DNA of 64,000 nucleotides from Minwuiaceae bacterium (GTDB taxonomy: Bacteria; Pseudomonadota; Alphaproteobacteria; Minwuiales; Minwuiaceae), in contig JANQEE010000040.1 in assembly GCA_028278525.1 (NCBI GenBank), forward strand, positions 46,598 to 110,597. The letters run 5' to 3'. This document shows, piece after piece, positions 51,184 through 59,703 of this stretch (positions are counted from its first letter, which is position 1; each line of letters opens with the position of its first letter). A program made the translations under genes and the position numbers. The notes under the pieces were generated by a model. It was given only the letters and a program-made list of their open reading frames with translations, was not told where the DNA came from and ran no database searches.

Positions 51184-52509
51184 ATGTCTGAAAACCCGGA
51201 AACGGCGTCGCGAACCGGGCCTGCACTGCAAACCATGGCCGATTGGGCGGTTGCCGCGGGGCGGTTCGCCGTGCTGCTGGCCCGGCGTACGGCTGAAGAC
51301 CGCTGCCCGGAAACGGCGGCGTCGCTTACCTTCACCTCGCTGCTGGCGCTTGTGCCGTTGATGGCCATCGGTTTGGCGCTGTTTTCCGCCTTTCCGGTGT
51401 TCGAAGGCATGCGCGGGCTGATCGAACAGTTCGTGTTCGCCAATTTCGTGCCCCATGCGGGCGAGACCGTGCAGGACTACCTCAACACCTTCGCCGAGAA
51501 TACGGGCCGTCTGACCACCGTCGGCCTGATCGGCCTCGGCGTCACGGCGATCATGCTGCTCGGCACCATAGAAAAGGCCTTCGCGCGGATCTGGCGGGTC
51601 ACCGACCCCCGGCCTTTCCTGGTCAGGATTCTGGCGTTCTGGGCGATCCTCACCCTCGGCCCCATCCTGTTCGGCTTCAGCCTGTCGCTTTCCAGTTACC
51701 TGTTCGCGGCGGCGCGCTCCAGCGGCGTCGAAGCCTATACCGGCTCGATTTCGCCGCTCGCCATCCTGGCGCCGGGCCTGCTCGAATTCGCCGGCTTCAC
51801 CATCCTCTATGTCGTTATCGCCAATCGGCCGGTGAAGTGGCGCCACGCGGCGGTCGGCGGGGCCGTGGCCGCCATCCTGTTCGAGTTGTTGAAGAAGGGC
51901 TTCGGCCTCTATATCGCGGCGTTTCCGACCTACCAGACCTTGTACGGCACGCTCTCCGTGCTGCCGATCATGCTGATCTGGCTTTACCTGTCCTGGATCA
52001 TCGCCCTGGTCGGGGCGGAAGTCGCCGCGACCATACCCGAATGGGGCGCGGACCGCCGGCTCGGCGCCGCCCATCTCACGCCGGACGGCCGTTTCGCCGC
52101 CGCGCTCGGCATCCTGTGGCATCTGACGTCGGCGCACCGGACTGGCGGCACGGTGAAGCATGCCTTCCTTCTGTCGAAGGTCGATGCTCGGCCGGACGAC
52201 ATCGAACGCCTGCTGAAGATTCTGGTCCGTCACAAATACGTCGCCCGAACGGGCCGCAACCGGTGGGTCCTGGCGCGCGATCTGGACGCGGTCACGCTCT
52301 ACGATCTCAGCAGCGACCTTGGTATCGGTTTTACCGGGGCCGGCCTGCCGGAGCGAGAACCCTGGCAGCGTGCCGCCGTGGACCTGCTGCGCCGGGTCGA
52401 TACCGCCAAACGCGACGTCATGGCGGAACCGCTCGGCGGCCTGCTGCGCGCCGCCCAAAAGGGCGGCGGCGAAACCCTGCGTCTGGCGCATCCGGAGCCG
52501 GGATCGTAG
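51184..52509 (+). CDS. YihY/BrkB family inner membrane protein with C-terminal helical/wHTH-like domain
   Basis: A 441-aa membrane protein. The BrkB/YihY domain with six hydrophobic helices fills residues 40-290 (AASLTFTSLLALVPLMAIG is the typical first helix; LPIMLIWLYLSWIIALVGAE the last). The cytosolic tail of about 150 residues has a winged-helix-like stretch (DDIERLLKILVRHKYVARTGRNRWVLARD). Family members were once proposed as RNase BN, which is wrong; their function is unknown. It is convergent with nrtS, 7 nt apart. Confidence 0.9.
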   Translation: MSENPETASRTGPALQTMADWAVAAGRFAVLLARRTAEDRCPETAASLTFTSLLALVPLMAIGLALFSAFPVFEGMRGLIEQFVFANFVPHAGETVQDYLNTFAENTGRLTTVGLIGLGVTAIMLLGTIEKAFARIWRVTDPRPFLVRILAFWAILTLGPILFGFSLSLSSYLFAAARSSGVEAYTGSISPLAILAPGLLEFAGFTILYVVIANRPVKWRHAAVGGAVAAILFELLKKGFGLYIAAFPTYQTLYGTLSVLPIMLIWLYLSWIIALVGAEVAATIPEWGADRRLGAAHLTPDGRFAAALGILWHLTSAHRTGGTVKHAFLLSKVDARPDDIERLLKILVRHKYVARTGRNRWVLARDLDAVTLYDLSSDLGIGFTGAGLPEREPWQRAAVDLLRRVDTAKRDVMAEPLGGLLRAAQKGGGETLRLAHPEPGS

Positions 52510-52516
52510 GGCGGCG

Positions 52517-52768
52517 TCAGCCGCGGTCGTGCGCCTCGAATATCTGGGCGCGCCGCGCCGACACGGCGCCGTAGGTCGCCACGAAATAGGGGACCAGGTA
52601 GGTCAGCGCTATTTTTCCGTATTGCAGGTCGCCGCCCGACAGCATCGCGTCGCCCTGGTTGATCAGGTTCAGGATCGTGCCGACCAGCACCGCGACGTAA
52701 AAGGATCGCTTGGGAACGCCGTCGCTAACGGCAAGTTTACGCCACGAGGTCTCGTCACTGTACGGCAT
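52517..52768 (-). CDS. nrtS: nitrate/nitrite transporter NrtS
   Basis: An 83-aa two-helix membrane protein. VAVLVGTILNLINQGDAML and the second helix ALTYLVPYFVATYGAV are the NrtS signature. Family members were described as small nitrate/nitrite transporters that work as oligomers. No nitrate-assimilation genes are near. The ATG follows a short spacer from the DnaJ-type gene, so the two could be co-transcribed. Confidence 0.82.
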   Translation of the reverse strand: MPYSDETSWRKLAVSDGVPKRSFYVAVLVGTILNLINQGDAMLSGGDLQYGKIALTYLVPYFVATYGAVSARRAQIFEAHDRG

Positions 52769-52795
52769 TGCAACGACTTGTCGGCAGGCCTGGCG

Positions 52796-53734
52796 TCAGT
52801 CGGTCTTCAAACCGGCGCGAACGTCGTAAGAGTGGCTGTCGGCCCATTTTTCGACCAGACGCTCCAGGTCGTCGTCGATCTGCTGCGGCAACATGACCTT
52901 CAGTTTGACGTATTGCTCGCCCTGTCGCTTGTCGCCGGCGGTGTGAATGCCTTTGCCTTTTAACCGGAGAGTCGTGCCGGTGTTAGAGCGTTTCGGAACC
53001 TTCAGGTTCACATTGCCGTGAATCGTCGGTGCCGTAATGCTGGCGCCCAGCACCGCCTCCTGCAGCGTCACCGGCAGTTCGACATGGATGTCCAGGCCCT
53101 TACGGGTGTACAGCGTGTGCGGCTCGACCGTCACCTCGATCAGCGCGTCGCCGGCGGGTCCGCCGGCCGGGCCCGGTTCGCCCTGTTTCTTCAGTCGGAT
53201 CTGCTGGCCGTCTTCGATCCCCGGCGGAATGCGCACGTCCAGGGTCTTGCCGTCCGGCATGGTCAGGCGCCGGGTGCCGCCGCGCGCCGCCTCGACGAAG
53301 CCGATGCGCAGGGTGAACCGCTTGTCCGCGCCTCTCTCGCGCCGCGGCCTTTGCCGCTGGCCGCCGCGCCGCATGGACCCGAACAGGTCGGAGAACAGGT
53401 CGTCCATGCCCGATCCGAATTCGTAAGATTGAAACTCTTCGGGATCGATCCGCTGGCCGCCCGGTCCCTGTCGGCTGTAGGACCGCCAGAAACCGCCGCC
53501 CGGCGCCTGCTGCTGTCCGTCGGCGTTGATCTCGCCCTGGTCGAACTGGCGCCTCGTCTTCTCGTCGCCCAGGATGCTGTAGGCCGCCGAGACTTCCTTG
53601 AAGCGCTCCGCCGTGCGTTCGTCGTTCGGATGGCGGTCCGGATGCAGCTCTTTCGCCAGCTTGCGATAGGCTTTCTTGATCTCCGGCTGGCTGGCCGTGC
53701 GCGACACGCCAAGCGTTGTGTAAGGGTCTTTCAT
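52796..53734 (-). CDS. DnaJ-type co-chaperone (CbpA-like)
   Basis: A 312-aa Hsp40. The N-terminal J domain has HPD at 31-33 (KELHPDRHP), which stimulates DnaK ATPase. A Gly/Arg-rich linker follows, then the C-terminal substrate-binding beta-domains (PPGIEDGQQIRLKKQGEPG). There is no Cys-rich zinc domain, so it is CbpA-like rather than DnaJ. ATG 53734 has AAAGG 4 nt upstream. A co-chaperone role in stress is expected. Confidence 0.9.
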   Translation of the reverse strand: MKDPYTTLGVSRTASQPEIKKAYRKLAKELHPDRHPNDERTAERFKEVSAAYSILGDEKTRRQFDQGEINADGQQQAPGGGFWRSYSRQGPGGQRIDPEEFQSYEFGSGMDDLFSDLFGSMRRGGQRQRPRRERGADKRFTLRIGFVEAARGGTRRLTMPDGKTLDVRIPPGIEDGQQIRLKKQGEPGPAGGPAGDALIEVTVEPHTLYTRKGLDIHVELPVTLQEAVLGASITAPTIHGNVNLKVPKRSNTGTTLRLKGKGIHTAGDKRQGEQYVKLKVMLPQQIDDDLERLVEKWADSHSYDVRAGLKTD

Positions 53735-53900
53735 GGCCTTTGCATCGGGTCCGGAAGGCGGCGGGTGCACAATAGCGGCACCCAATGGTGCTGCCGATCT
53801 GGTAAATTAGTCCTTACTGGCCTCGACATAAAGGCGAGTCCGCCACCCGCTGCATGTCACGCCAGACCGCGGAAGTCCTCTTCCGCTCGGCCACCGTACC

Positions 53901-54377
53901 TTACTGGACGATCTTCCAGGTGCCGTCCGGCTGCCGGCAGGCCACGCCGTACGCCTGTTCGGTTTCGCCGCCGATGGTCACGTCGTGCTGGAACTCGCGG
54001 CAATACTCGCCGGTCTGCTGGTCCGTACCGTCGCGCACCGGCGTCACCGTCCCGTAATTGCCGCTTTCCGGATTGTTCCAGGCGATTTTTTGCCCGATCG
54101 GCGCCTGGTAGGCGTCATCCTGTGCCGTGTTCATCGCGGCTCTGTCCGCCTTGTCGAGCGACTTGCCGATTTCGTTGCCAAGCCAGGCGCCGACCAGCGC
54201 GCCGCCCGCCGTCGCGGCCAACTGGCCGGCGCCGTTGCCGACCTGGGCGCCCAACAGGCCGCCCGCGGCGCCGCCGAGCAGCGTTCCTATCGTCTGCTTG
54301 TTGCCAGCGCCGCCTTCGGCACACGCTGCCAGCGCCAGGGCGAGAACCGCAAAAAAGGCGACTTTGATCCGTATCAT
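53901..54377 (-). CDS. glycine-zipper outer-membrane lipoprotein (17-kDa antigen-like)
   Basis: A 158-aa lipoprotein, acylated at Cys19 (lipobox LAAC). Residues of about 31-70 form a glycine-zipper 2TM segment (GGAAGGLLGAQVGNGAGQ) as in the rickettsial 17-kDa antigen and SlyB families. The C-terminal part with YCREFQHDVTIGG resembles the surface-antigen RT0821/Lpp0805 domain. AAAGGAA precedes the ATG. Probably an abundant envelope protein; divergent from pdxH. Confidence 0.86.
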   Translation of the reverse strand: MIRIKVAFFAVLALALAACAEGGAGNKQTIGTLLGGAAGGLLGAQVGNGAGQLAATAGGALVGAWLGNEIGKSLDKADRAAMNTAQDDAYQAPIGQKIAWNNPESGNYGTVTPVRDGTDQQTGEYCREFQHDVTIGGETEQAYGVACRQPDGTWKIVQ

Positions 54378-54631
54378 CACCGTTCCTTTCGGAGTATCTT
54401 CATAAACGGAACCGTCGTGCCGCAACCCCTGGACGCGCGTTCCAATCGCACGAATCACGACTACTATAAATAGGCGCTGGACCGAGGCAATAAAAGCCTG
54501 TTCACGGCGGTTTGCGGCCAATGTCGGGCCGGCCGGCGACGATCGCCCGTTCGGTCGACACTATAGCCGGTAGAACAGTAGTATGCGCGGATACCGCAGC
54601 GGCGGTACCCGAATTGTGAGAGCGCGTGAGA

Positions 54632-55222
54632 ATGGCAAGATCCGACGACCGGGACCCCTTCGACCTGTTCGACGAGTGGTTCGCGAAAGCCGAGGCGGAC
54701 GAGCCCCGCGACCCGAATGCCATGGCATTGGCGACGGCCGACGCCGAGGGCCGTCCCAATGTGCGCATGGTGCTGCTCAAAGGCGTCGATCCGGCGGGGT
54801 TCGTCTTCTACACCAACTTCGAGAGCCAGAAGGGCACCGAACTGCTCGCCAATCCGAACGCCGCGCTCTGTTTCTACTGGAAGAGCCTGCAGAAGCAGGT
54901 TCGGGTGCAAGGCGCGATAACGCCGGTGTCCGACGAAGAGGCGGACGCCTATTTCGAGTCGCGCGCGCGCGACAGCAGGATCGGCGCCTGGGCGTCCCAG
55001 CAGTCGCGGCCGATGGCCGGCCGGTTCGACCTGGAAAAGGCGGTCGCGCGCTACGCGGCGAAATACGCTGTCGGGGCGGTCCCAAGGCCGGCCTACTGGT
55101 CGGGGTTCCGCCTCGCGCCGGACCGCTTCGAATTCTGGGACGAGCGCCCGTTCCGGCTGCACGACCGGCTGGTCTTCATCCGCCGGGACTCCGGCTGGGA
55201 TACCGAGAAACTCTACCCATGA
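54632..55222 (+). CDS. pdxH: pyridoxamine 5'-phosphate oxidase
   Basis: A 196-aa FMN enzyme that oxidises PNP/PMP to pyridoxal 5'-phosphate. [26 protein letters not shown] and the C-terminal [19 protein letters not shown] are family signatures. ATG 54632 has GAGAG 9 nt upstream; GTG 54626 would add two residues. The stop is 7 nt before the cation-diffusion gene, so both are likely co-transcribed. Confidence 0.94.
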   Translation: MARSDDRDPFDLFDEWFAKAEADEPRDPNAMALATADAEGRPNVRMVLLKGVDPAGFVFYTNFESQKGTELLANPNAALCFYWKSLQKQVRVQGAITPVSDEEADAYFESRARDSRIGAWASQQSRPMAGRFDLEKAVARYAAKYAVGAVPRPAYWSGFRLAPDRFEFWDERPFRLHDRLVFIRRDSGWDTEKLYP

Positions 55223-55229
55223 GCTGGCG

Positions 55230-56177
55230 ATGACCGACCGAACCGCAACGGGAGGCAGCGCCGGGGCCACGTTATCGCCTCGCCGTTCGGGCCGGCTGAT
55301 GCGGGCGGCGACCTATGCCTCGGTCGTCATCGCTTTCGTGCTGATCGCCATCAAGCTGTTCGCGCTCGTGTTGACCGGCTCGGTCGCGTTGTTGAGCTCG
55401 TTGGTCGATTCGATATTGGACGCCGTCGCCTCGATCGCCAACCTGTTCGCGGTGCGCCATGCCCTGACGCCGCCGGATGCGGAGCACCGGTTCGGCCATG
55501 GCAAGGCCGAGTCGCTCGCCGCCTTGGGCCAGGCGGCGCTGATCTCCGGCTCGGCGGTCTTCCTGATGTGGGAAGGCGTCTCGCGTCTGGTGCGGCCGGA
55601 GCCGGTCGAGGCCGGTTCGGTCGGCATCGCGGTCATGGTCGCGTCGATGGCGCTGACCGCCGGGCTGGTGCTGTTCCAGCGCTTCGTGGTGCGTAAGACC
55701 GGCTCGGTGGCGATCGCCGCCGATTCCCTGCATTACCGCAGCGATTTCCTGATGAACGCGGCGGTGATCGCGGCGCTGGCGCTGTCCTTCTATGCCGGCT
55801 TCGGCATCGCCGATCCGCTGTTCGCCATCGCGATCGCGCTCTACATCCTGTACAGCGCCTACGAAATCCTGCGCACGGCTCTGGACCAGTTGATGGACCG
55901 CGAACTGCCGGACGATCAGCGCGAGCGCATTCGCAAAATCGCCACGGCGCACGACGAGGTTCGCAACGTGCACGACCTTCGCACCCGCGCCTCCGGCACG
56001 CAGACCTTTATCCAGTTGCATCTGGAACTCGACGGCGCGATGTCGCTCTACCGGGCGCATGTCATCGCCGATACCGTCGAGGCGGAGATCAATCAGGCCT
56101 TTCCGGGCGCCGAGGTGATCATTCACCAGGATCCGGCCGGCGTGGAAGACGATTTGAGCGAATTGGCCAAGAGCTGA
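55230..56177 (+). CDS. cation diffusion facilitator (FieF-like)
   Basis: A 315-aa inner-membrane divalent-metal/proton antiporter with six helices and a cytosolic C-terminal ferredoxin-like domain. The metal site is DxxxD in LVDSILDAVAS and HxxxD in HYRSDFLMN, a tetrahedral Asp/His set as in FieF (YiiP), consistent with Zn(II), Fe(II) or Cd(II) export. HRFGHGKAE is the conserved loop. It follows pdxH closely. Confidence 0.92.
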   Translation: MTDRTATGGSAGATLSPRRSGRLMRAATYASVVIAFVLIAIKLFALVLTGSVALLSSLVDSILDAVASIANLFAVRHALTPPDAEHRFGHGKAESLAALGQAALISGSAVFLMWEGVSRLVRPEPVEAGSVGIAVMVASMALTAGLVLFQRFVVRKTGSVAIAADSLHYRSDFLMNAAVIAALALSFYAGFGIADPLFAIAIALYILYSAYEILRTALDQLMDRELPDDQRERIRKIATAHDEVRNVHDLRTRASGTQTFIQLHLELDGAMSLYRAHVIADTVEAEINQAFPGAEVIIHQDPAGVEDDLSELAKS

Positions 56178-56196
56178 AGGCCATCGGGCCGGCGGG

Positions 56197-56210
56197 TTGA
56201 CCTAGGTCAA
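56197..56210. promoter_or_regulatory. FNR/FixK/CRP-type palindromic box
   Basis: TTGACCTAGGTCAA is a perfect 14-bp palindrome (16 bp with the flanking G and C) of the TTGAY-N4-RTCAA type recognised by FNR/FixK/CRP regulators. It lies 72 nt before the 92-aa gene. The identity of the regulator is inferred. Confidence 0.6.
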
Positions 56211-56281
56211 CGCCGGCGGCGCTTCCCACCCGCAGAATGCCGTAAAGAAAATGTCACATATGATAGGTGGGAGGACGTGTC

Positions 56282-56560
56282 GTGCTGAGCTACGAAGACT
56301 GCCTCGCGCTCTGCGACCTGACCGAGGAGGAGATCGCGGCAATCGCCGAGCATGAGCATATCCCGCGGATCGTCGCCGCCGAACTCGGCCAGTATCTTTG
56401 CCATCGTGCGGACGGCGTGCCGATGATCCGGCGCATGATCCTGGAGGATATCCAGGCCGCGCAGTTCCGCGGCGACAAACGCCATGCCGGCCACCTGCGG
56501 CTGGTGCTCAAGCATTTCGTCGAGACCCATCCCTGCCATCCCGACATAGCCGCAAACTGA
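56282..56560 (+). CDS. 92-aa conserved-looking hypothetical protein
   Basis: A 92-aa soluble, mostly helical protein beginning MLSYEDCLALCDLTEEEIAAIAEHEHIP. Cys, His and Glu are frequent (LCDLTEEE, EHEH, HPCHP), which may point to metal binding. I recognise no named family. GTG 56282 is chosen because GGGAGG lies about 8 nt upstream. A FNR/FixK-type palindrome precedes it, so low-oxygen or cAMP-type control is possible. The next gene is an SDR after a hairpin. Confidence 0.65.
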   Translation: MLSYEDCLALCDLTEEEIAAIAEHEHIPRIVAAELGQYLCHRADGVPMIRRMILEDIQAAQFRGDKRHAGHLRLVLKHFVETHPCHPDIAAN

Positions 56561-56650
56561 ACGATAAGGCTCCCCAGGCCGCGACTGCGGCCCGCCGGCA
56601 GTCCGGTGCGCCCGCGCAGGCGCGGACCATGGGTCCGCTGCCGTGAGCGC

Positions 56651-56692
56651 AAAAAACCAGACCGCTCCCCATCGGATGGGGAGCGGTCTGGT
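56651..56692 (-). terminator. strong minus-strand-oriented terminator hairpin
   Basis: A perfect 18-bp stem (56656-56673 / 56675-56692) with a one-nucleotide loop contains the CCGCTCCCC core seen in the other intergenic palindromes. On the minus strand it is followed directly by six T (56656-56651), the form of an intrinsic terminator. The adjacent genes are on the plus strand, so it would stop antisense transcription. On the plus strand no T run follows. Confidence 0.65.
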
Positions 56693-56724
56693 AACCGGGT
56701 CGATATGGCATTACCTTCCCGTGT

Positions 56725-57474
56725 ATGGAACGGTCCAACACAGACGAGCGGAAGACCCTGGTTCTCACCGGGGCCAGCCGCGGCATCGGCCATGCGACGG
56801 TGATCCGGTTCGCCAGCGCCGGCTGGCGGGTCATCACCATATCCCGGATGGCCTTTTCTGAGGATTGCCCCTGGGAGGCCGGGCCGGAAGACCATGTCCA
56901 ACTCGACCTGTCCGACATGAATGGGTTGCAGGCCGGTATCGAGCAGTTGCGCAACCGTTTGGACGGCGCGCCGCTCAATGCGCTGGTCAACAATGCCGGC
57001 ATTTCGCCGAAAGGGCCGGAGGGTGAGCGTCTCGGCACCCTGAACACCGACTTCGATACCTGGTCCCGGGTGTTCAACGTCAACCTGTTCGCGCCGGTTT
57101 TCCTGGCGCGAGGCCTGATCGACGAGTTGAAGCAGGCGCAGGGCAGCATCGTCAACGTGACGTCCATCGCCGGCAGCCGGGTCCACCCGTTTGCCGGCGC
57201 GGCCTATGCGACGTCAAAAGCGGCGCTCGCCTCCCTGACCCGTGAAATGGCGGCGGATTTCGGACCGCTGGGTGTCCGCGTCAACGCCATCGCGCCGGGC
57301 GAGATCGACACCGCGATCCTGTCGCCGGGCACCGATAAGCTGGTCGAGGAGATTCCGCTGCGCCGTCTCGGCCGCCCGGAGGAGGTGGCCGCGACCATCT
57401 ATTTCCTCTGCTCGCAGCCGGCCGCCTACGTCACCGGCGCCGAAATCCACATCAACGGCGGCCAGCACGTCTGA
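56725..57474 (+). CDS. SDR family oxidoreductase
   Basis: A 249-aa classical short-chain dehydrogenase. TGASRGIGHATVI is the cofactor motif, NNAGIS follows, the catalytic residues are Ser in NVTSIAGS and Tyr/Lys in YATSK, and the C terminus YVTGAEIHINGGQHV is typical. It would reduce or oxidise a hydroxy/keto group with NAD(P). It follows the palindrome and terminator hairpin and is convergent with the diiron gene. Confidence 0.9.
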   Translation: MERSNTDERKTLVLTGASRGIGHATVIRFASAGWRVITISRMAFSEDCPWEAGPEDHVQLDLSDMNGLQAGIEQLRNRLDGAPLNALVNNAGISPKGPEGERLGTLNTDFDTWSRVFNVNLFAPVFLARGLIDELKQAQGSIVNVTSIAGSRVHPFAGAAYATSKAALASLTREMAADFGPLGVRVNAIAPGEIDTAILSPGTDKLVEEIPLRRLGRPEEVAATIYFLCSQPAAYVTGAEIHINGGQHV

Positions 57475-57498
57475 CGCTCAAGGCGCCATGACGGCCGC

Positions 57499-58596
57499 TT
57501 AGAAAACCGCGACGAACTCCTCGTTCGCGTCGAACGTCACGGTCTCGCCGTCGACGTCGATTTCCGGCAGGGCCGGGAACCGGATGTCGTAGGGCTCGAT
57601 CACGCTCTTCAGCTTCAGCACCGCTTCCCGCCAGTTCTCGCGGCGTTCCTGCAGGCTGAGCACGCCGAGCCCGGCCGTCCGCGCCTCTTCTTCCAGGATT
57701 CGGTGCGACGGGAAGAACACGTCCGGTAGTTCCCAAAACGCCTCCGTCGGCGGTTCGTACAGGATGCCGGACAGGAAGATGAAGCCGGCGCGGATCTGTC
57801 TGGTGATCGTGTCCTTGTCTTCCTGCGACAGATTCGGCAGTAGGCGCTTCAGCACGAACATGCAGATCGCGCGATGCCGCGCCTCGTCCTGCGCGATGCG
57901 GCGGAACGCTTCCTTGAACACGGGGATGGAGGTCCGTTCCTCCATCGACTTGAACAGGGTCGACGACGCGACCTCGCCGAACAGGAACGACGTGAACAGG
58001 ATCGGCAGCGGGTACTTGTCGACTGCCCGCTTGTAGCCGTCCCAATAGCGCCCGCCGTTGTAATAGAACCATTTGATGTTGTGCCGGGCGAGGTGGCCGA
58101 GCGGCGTTTCCGGCTCGAAGTTCAGCGGGCCGTTCGGCACCATGGACTGGATCGCGCGCTCGCAGACTTCCTCATGCGCGTGCTCGTCGCGCACGACCGA
58201 GAAGAAGCATTTCCGAAGCGGGCTCTCCTCGTGTTTCTCGTAGGTGTGGATGAAGGCGCGGGCGAACACCGCCGGCCCGGACGCGTCGAAAACCGACAGC
58301 AGCGCGAACCAATAGGCGATGGCGTAGCGCTGATCCTGGGTGAACTCTTCCGGGTTCAGCGTGTCCCACGGCAGCAGGTGCGGCGACCAGCCGGGATCGC
58401 GCGACTTCTCGTAAATCTCTTCCAGCTTCGGCGTCTTGGTGTACCACTCCAACGGAAAGATGTTGTCCATACCGACGATCGGCGGCGGCTCGGAACCCTG
58501 ATAGAGCAGCTTCTCCGGATCGGGCATTTCGTCCCAATCGGTTGGCGGTGTCGTCGTTTTCTGTACCAAATCGCTCGCGCTGGAATCGGCGGTCAT
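57499..58596 (-). CDS. ferritin-like diiron oxygenase family protein
   Basis: A 365-aa soluble helical protein. Two ExxH motifs about 100 residues apart, EHAH (Glu138-His141) and EARH (Glu238-His241), plus Glu208 in FGEVASS and acidic residues around 119-123, define an R2-like/AurF-like diiron carboxylate centre. It could be an oxygenase, desaturase or N-oxygenase; no product is identifiable. The start ATG 58596 has GGGGGAG 9 nt upstream (58632 lacks one). A promoter and FNR-type box overlap just upstream. Confidence 0.82.
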   Translation of the reverse strand: MTADSSASDLVQKTTTPPTDWDEMPDPEKLLYQGSEPPPIVGMDNIFPLEWYTKTPKLEEIYEKSRDPGWSPHLLPWDTLNPEEFTQDQRYAIAYWFALLSVFDASGPAVFARAFIHTYEKHEESPLRKCFFSVVRDEHAHEEVCERAIQSMVPNGPLNFEPETPLGHLARHNIKWFYYNGGRYWDGYKRAVDKYPLPILFTSFLFGEVASSTLFKSMEERTSIPVFKEAFRRIAQDEARHRAICMFVLKRLLPNLSQEDKDTITRQIRAGFIFLSGILYEPPTEAFWELPDVFFPSHRILEEEARTAGLGVLSLQERRENWREAVLKLKSVIEPYDIRFPALPEIDVDGETVTFDANEEFVAVF

Positions 58597-58631
58597 GACG
58601 GGTTCTCCCCCTGGAGACGGATTGCTCTGCA

Positions 58632-58672
58632 TTGATCTATGTCAATATGACACAAATTTATTGCCATGTAAA
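58632..58672 (-). promoter_or_regulatory. diiron-gene promoter with FNR/FixK-type box
   Basis: On the minus strand TTTACA (58667-58672), 17 nt and CATATT (58644-58649) form a promoter. The box TTGAT-CTAT-GTCAA (58632-58645) overlaps the -10 and start region, a position suited to repression by an FNR/FixK/CRP-type protein. One mismatch to the strict palindrome. Regulator inferred. Confidence 0.55.
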
Positions 58673-58708
58673 GATATTGTGTATCATTATTAATCAAGCG
58701 TAAACGCA

Positions 58709-58735
58709 GAAAGAGCGGCTCAAGGCCGCTCTTTC
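58709..58735 (-). terminator. intrinsic terminator hairpin
   Basis: A perfect 11-bp stem GAAAGAGCGGC / GCCGCTCTTTC with a 5-nt loop lies 23 nt after the stop of the cysteine hydrolase gene. The T content at its 3' side is modest (CTTTC), so it is a probable but not ideal terminator. Confidence 0.6.
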
Positions 58736-58757
58736 GATGCCGTGTTTGTCGCGAAAC

Positions 58758-59582
58758 CTACGCTTTCTGGATCTGCTCCACGGCCTCGTCCGTGCTCCAG
58801 AGTGCATTGGCGATGTAGCGGAAGTTGATCAGGGCGGCCAGATAGCCGTCGCCCTCCGGCAGCATCGCCGCCGCCGTCGCGTCCTTGACCACCGCGACTT
58901 CGAAACCCTGCTCCAGCAATTCGCGCAAATGCGCCTCGGTGCAGAGATTGGCCGACATGCCGGCCAGGATCACCTGGTCGACCCGCTGCTTGCGAAGCTG
59001 CAGCATCAGGTCGTTGTTTTCCGGCCCGTACATCTTGTGCGGCGAGGCGACGATGGTCTTGCCGTCCTCGATGTAGGGTTTGTACTGCGGCATGAAATCG
59101 GCGCCGGAGCCTTCGAACGCCTCGACGCTCAGCGGCCCTTTGCGGTCGAACATGCCGATATTGTGCATCAGCTTCTCCAACGGTCCGCCGAATTGCCAGC
59201 CATGGTCGGTCGGATAGTAGTAGTGCGGCGAAATCGCGACGGTCATGTCCGCCGCCTTCGCCGCTTTGAAAAGGCGCTCGATATTGGCGACCGTGTTGTT
59301 GCGCTCGACGCTCTTGCCGACCACGCCCCAGGTCACGCCGTCGGGGCTCAGGAAATCGATCTGCGGGTCGGTCACCACCAGCGCGGCGCGCTTGCCGTCC
59401 AGTTTGAACCCGGTCTCCGGCAGCGCCGGCTTGGCTGGCGGCGCGTACGGGTCGTCGGCCGCGGCGGCTTGCCCCGCGCCGAGGCCGACGGCCGCCGCCG
59501 CGCCCGCGGCGACGCCAGCGCCGAGCAGGCTGCGCCGGTCGATGCCCGTCTTGCCGTCGTCATGATCGTGTCCGTTGCACAT
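58758..59582 (-). CDS. Tat-exported isochorismatase-like cysteine hydrolase
   Basis: A 274-aa hydrolase of the isochorismatase/nicotinamidase fold. The N terminus carries a twin-arginine signal DRRSLLGAGVAAG, cleavage around residue 40, so it works in the periplasm, which is unusual for this fold. Catalytic residues are Asp in VTDPQIDF, Lys in SPHKMYGP and Cys in GMSANLCTEAH. GGAGG lies 5 nt before ATG 59582. It is divergent from the AraC regulator and probably regulated by it. Substrate unknown (amide or vinyl ether). Confidence 0.88.
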   Translation of the reverse strand: MCNGHDHDDGKTGIDRRSLLGAGVAAGAAAAVGLGAGQAAAADDPYAPPAKPALPETGFKLDGKRAALVVTDPQIDFLSPDGVTWGVVGKSVERNNTVANIERLFKAAKAADMTVAISPHYYYPTDHGWQFGGPLEKLMHNIGMFDRKGPLSVEAFEGSGADFMPQYKPYIEDGKTIVASPHKMYGPENNDLMLQLRKQRVDQVILAGMSANLCTEAHLRELLEQGFEVAVVKDATAAAMLPEGDGYLAALINFRYIANALWSTDEAVEQIQKA

Positions 59583-59703
59583 GCTTGCCTCCATCGAAAA
59601 TGTCGTCCCTGAAACTATGGCGCTGGCGGCGTGCCCTCGGGTCGCAAAGACGTGCTCTTACGTCCAGCTTGACGCTGGGGGGCGGGCTCCCCACGATATT
59701 CGT

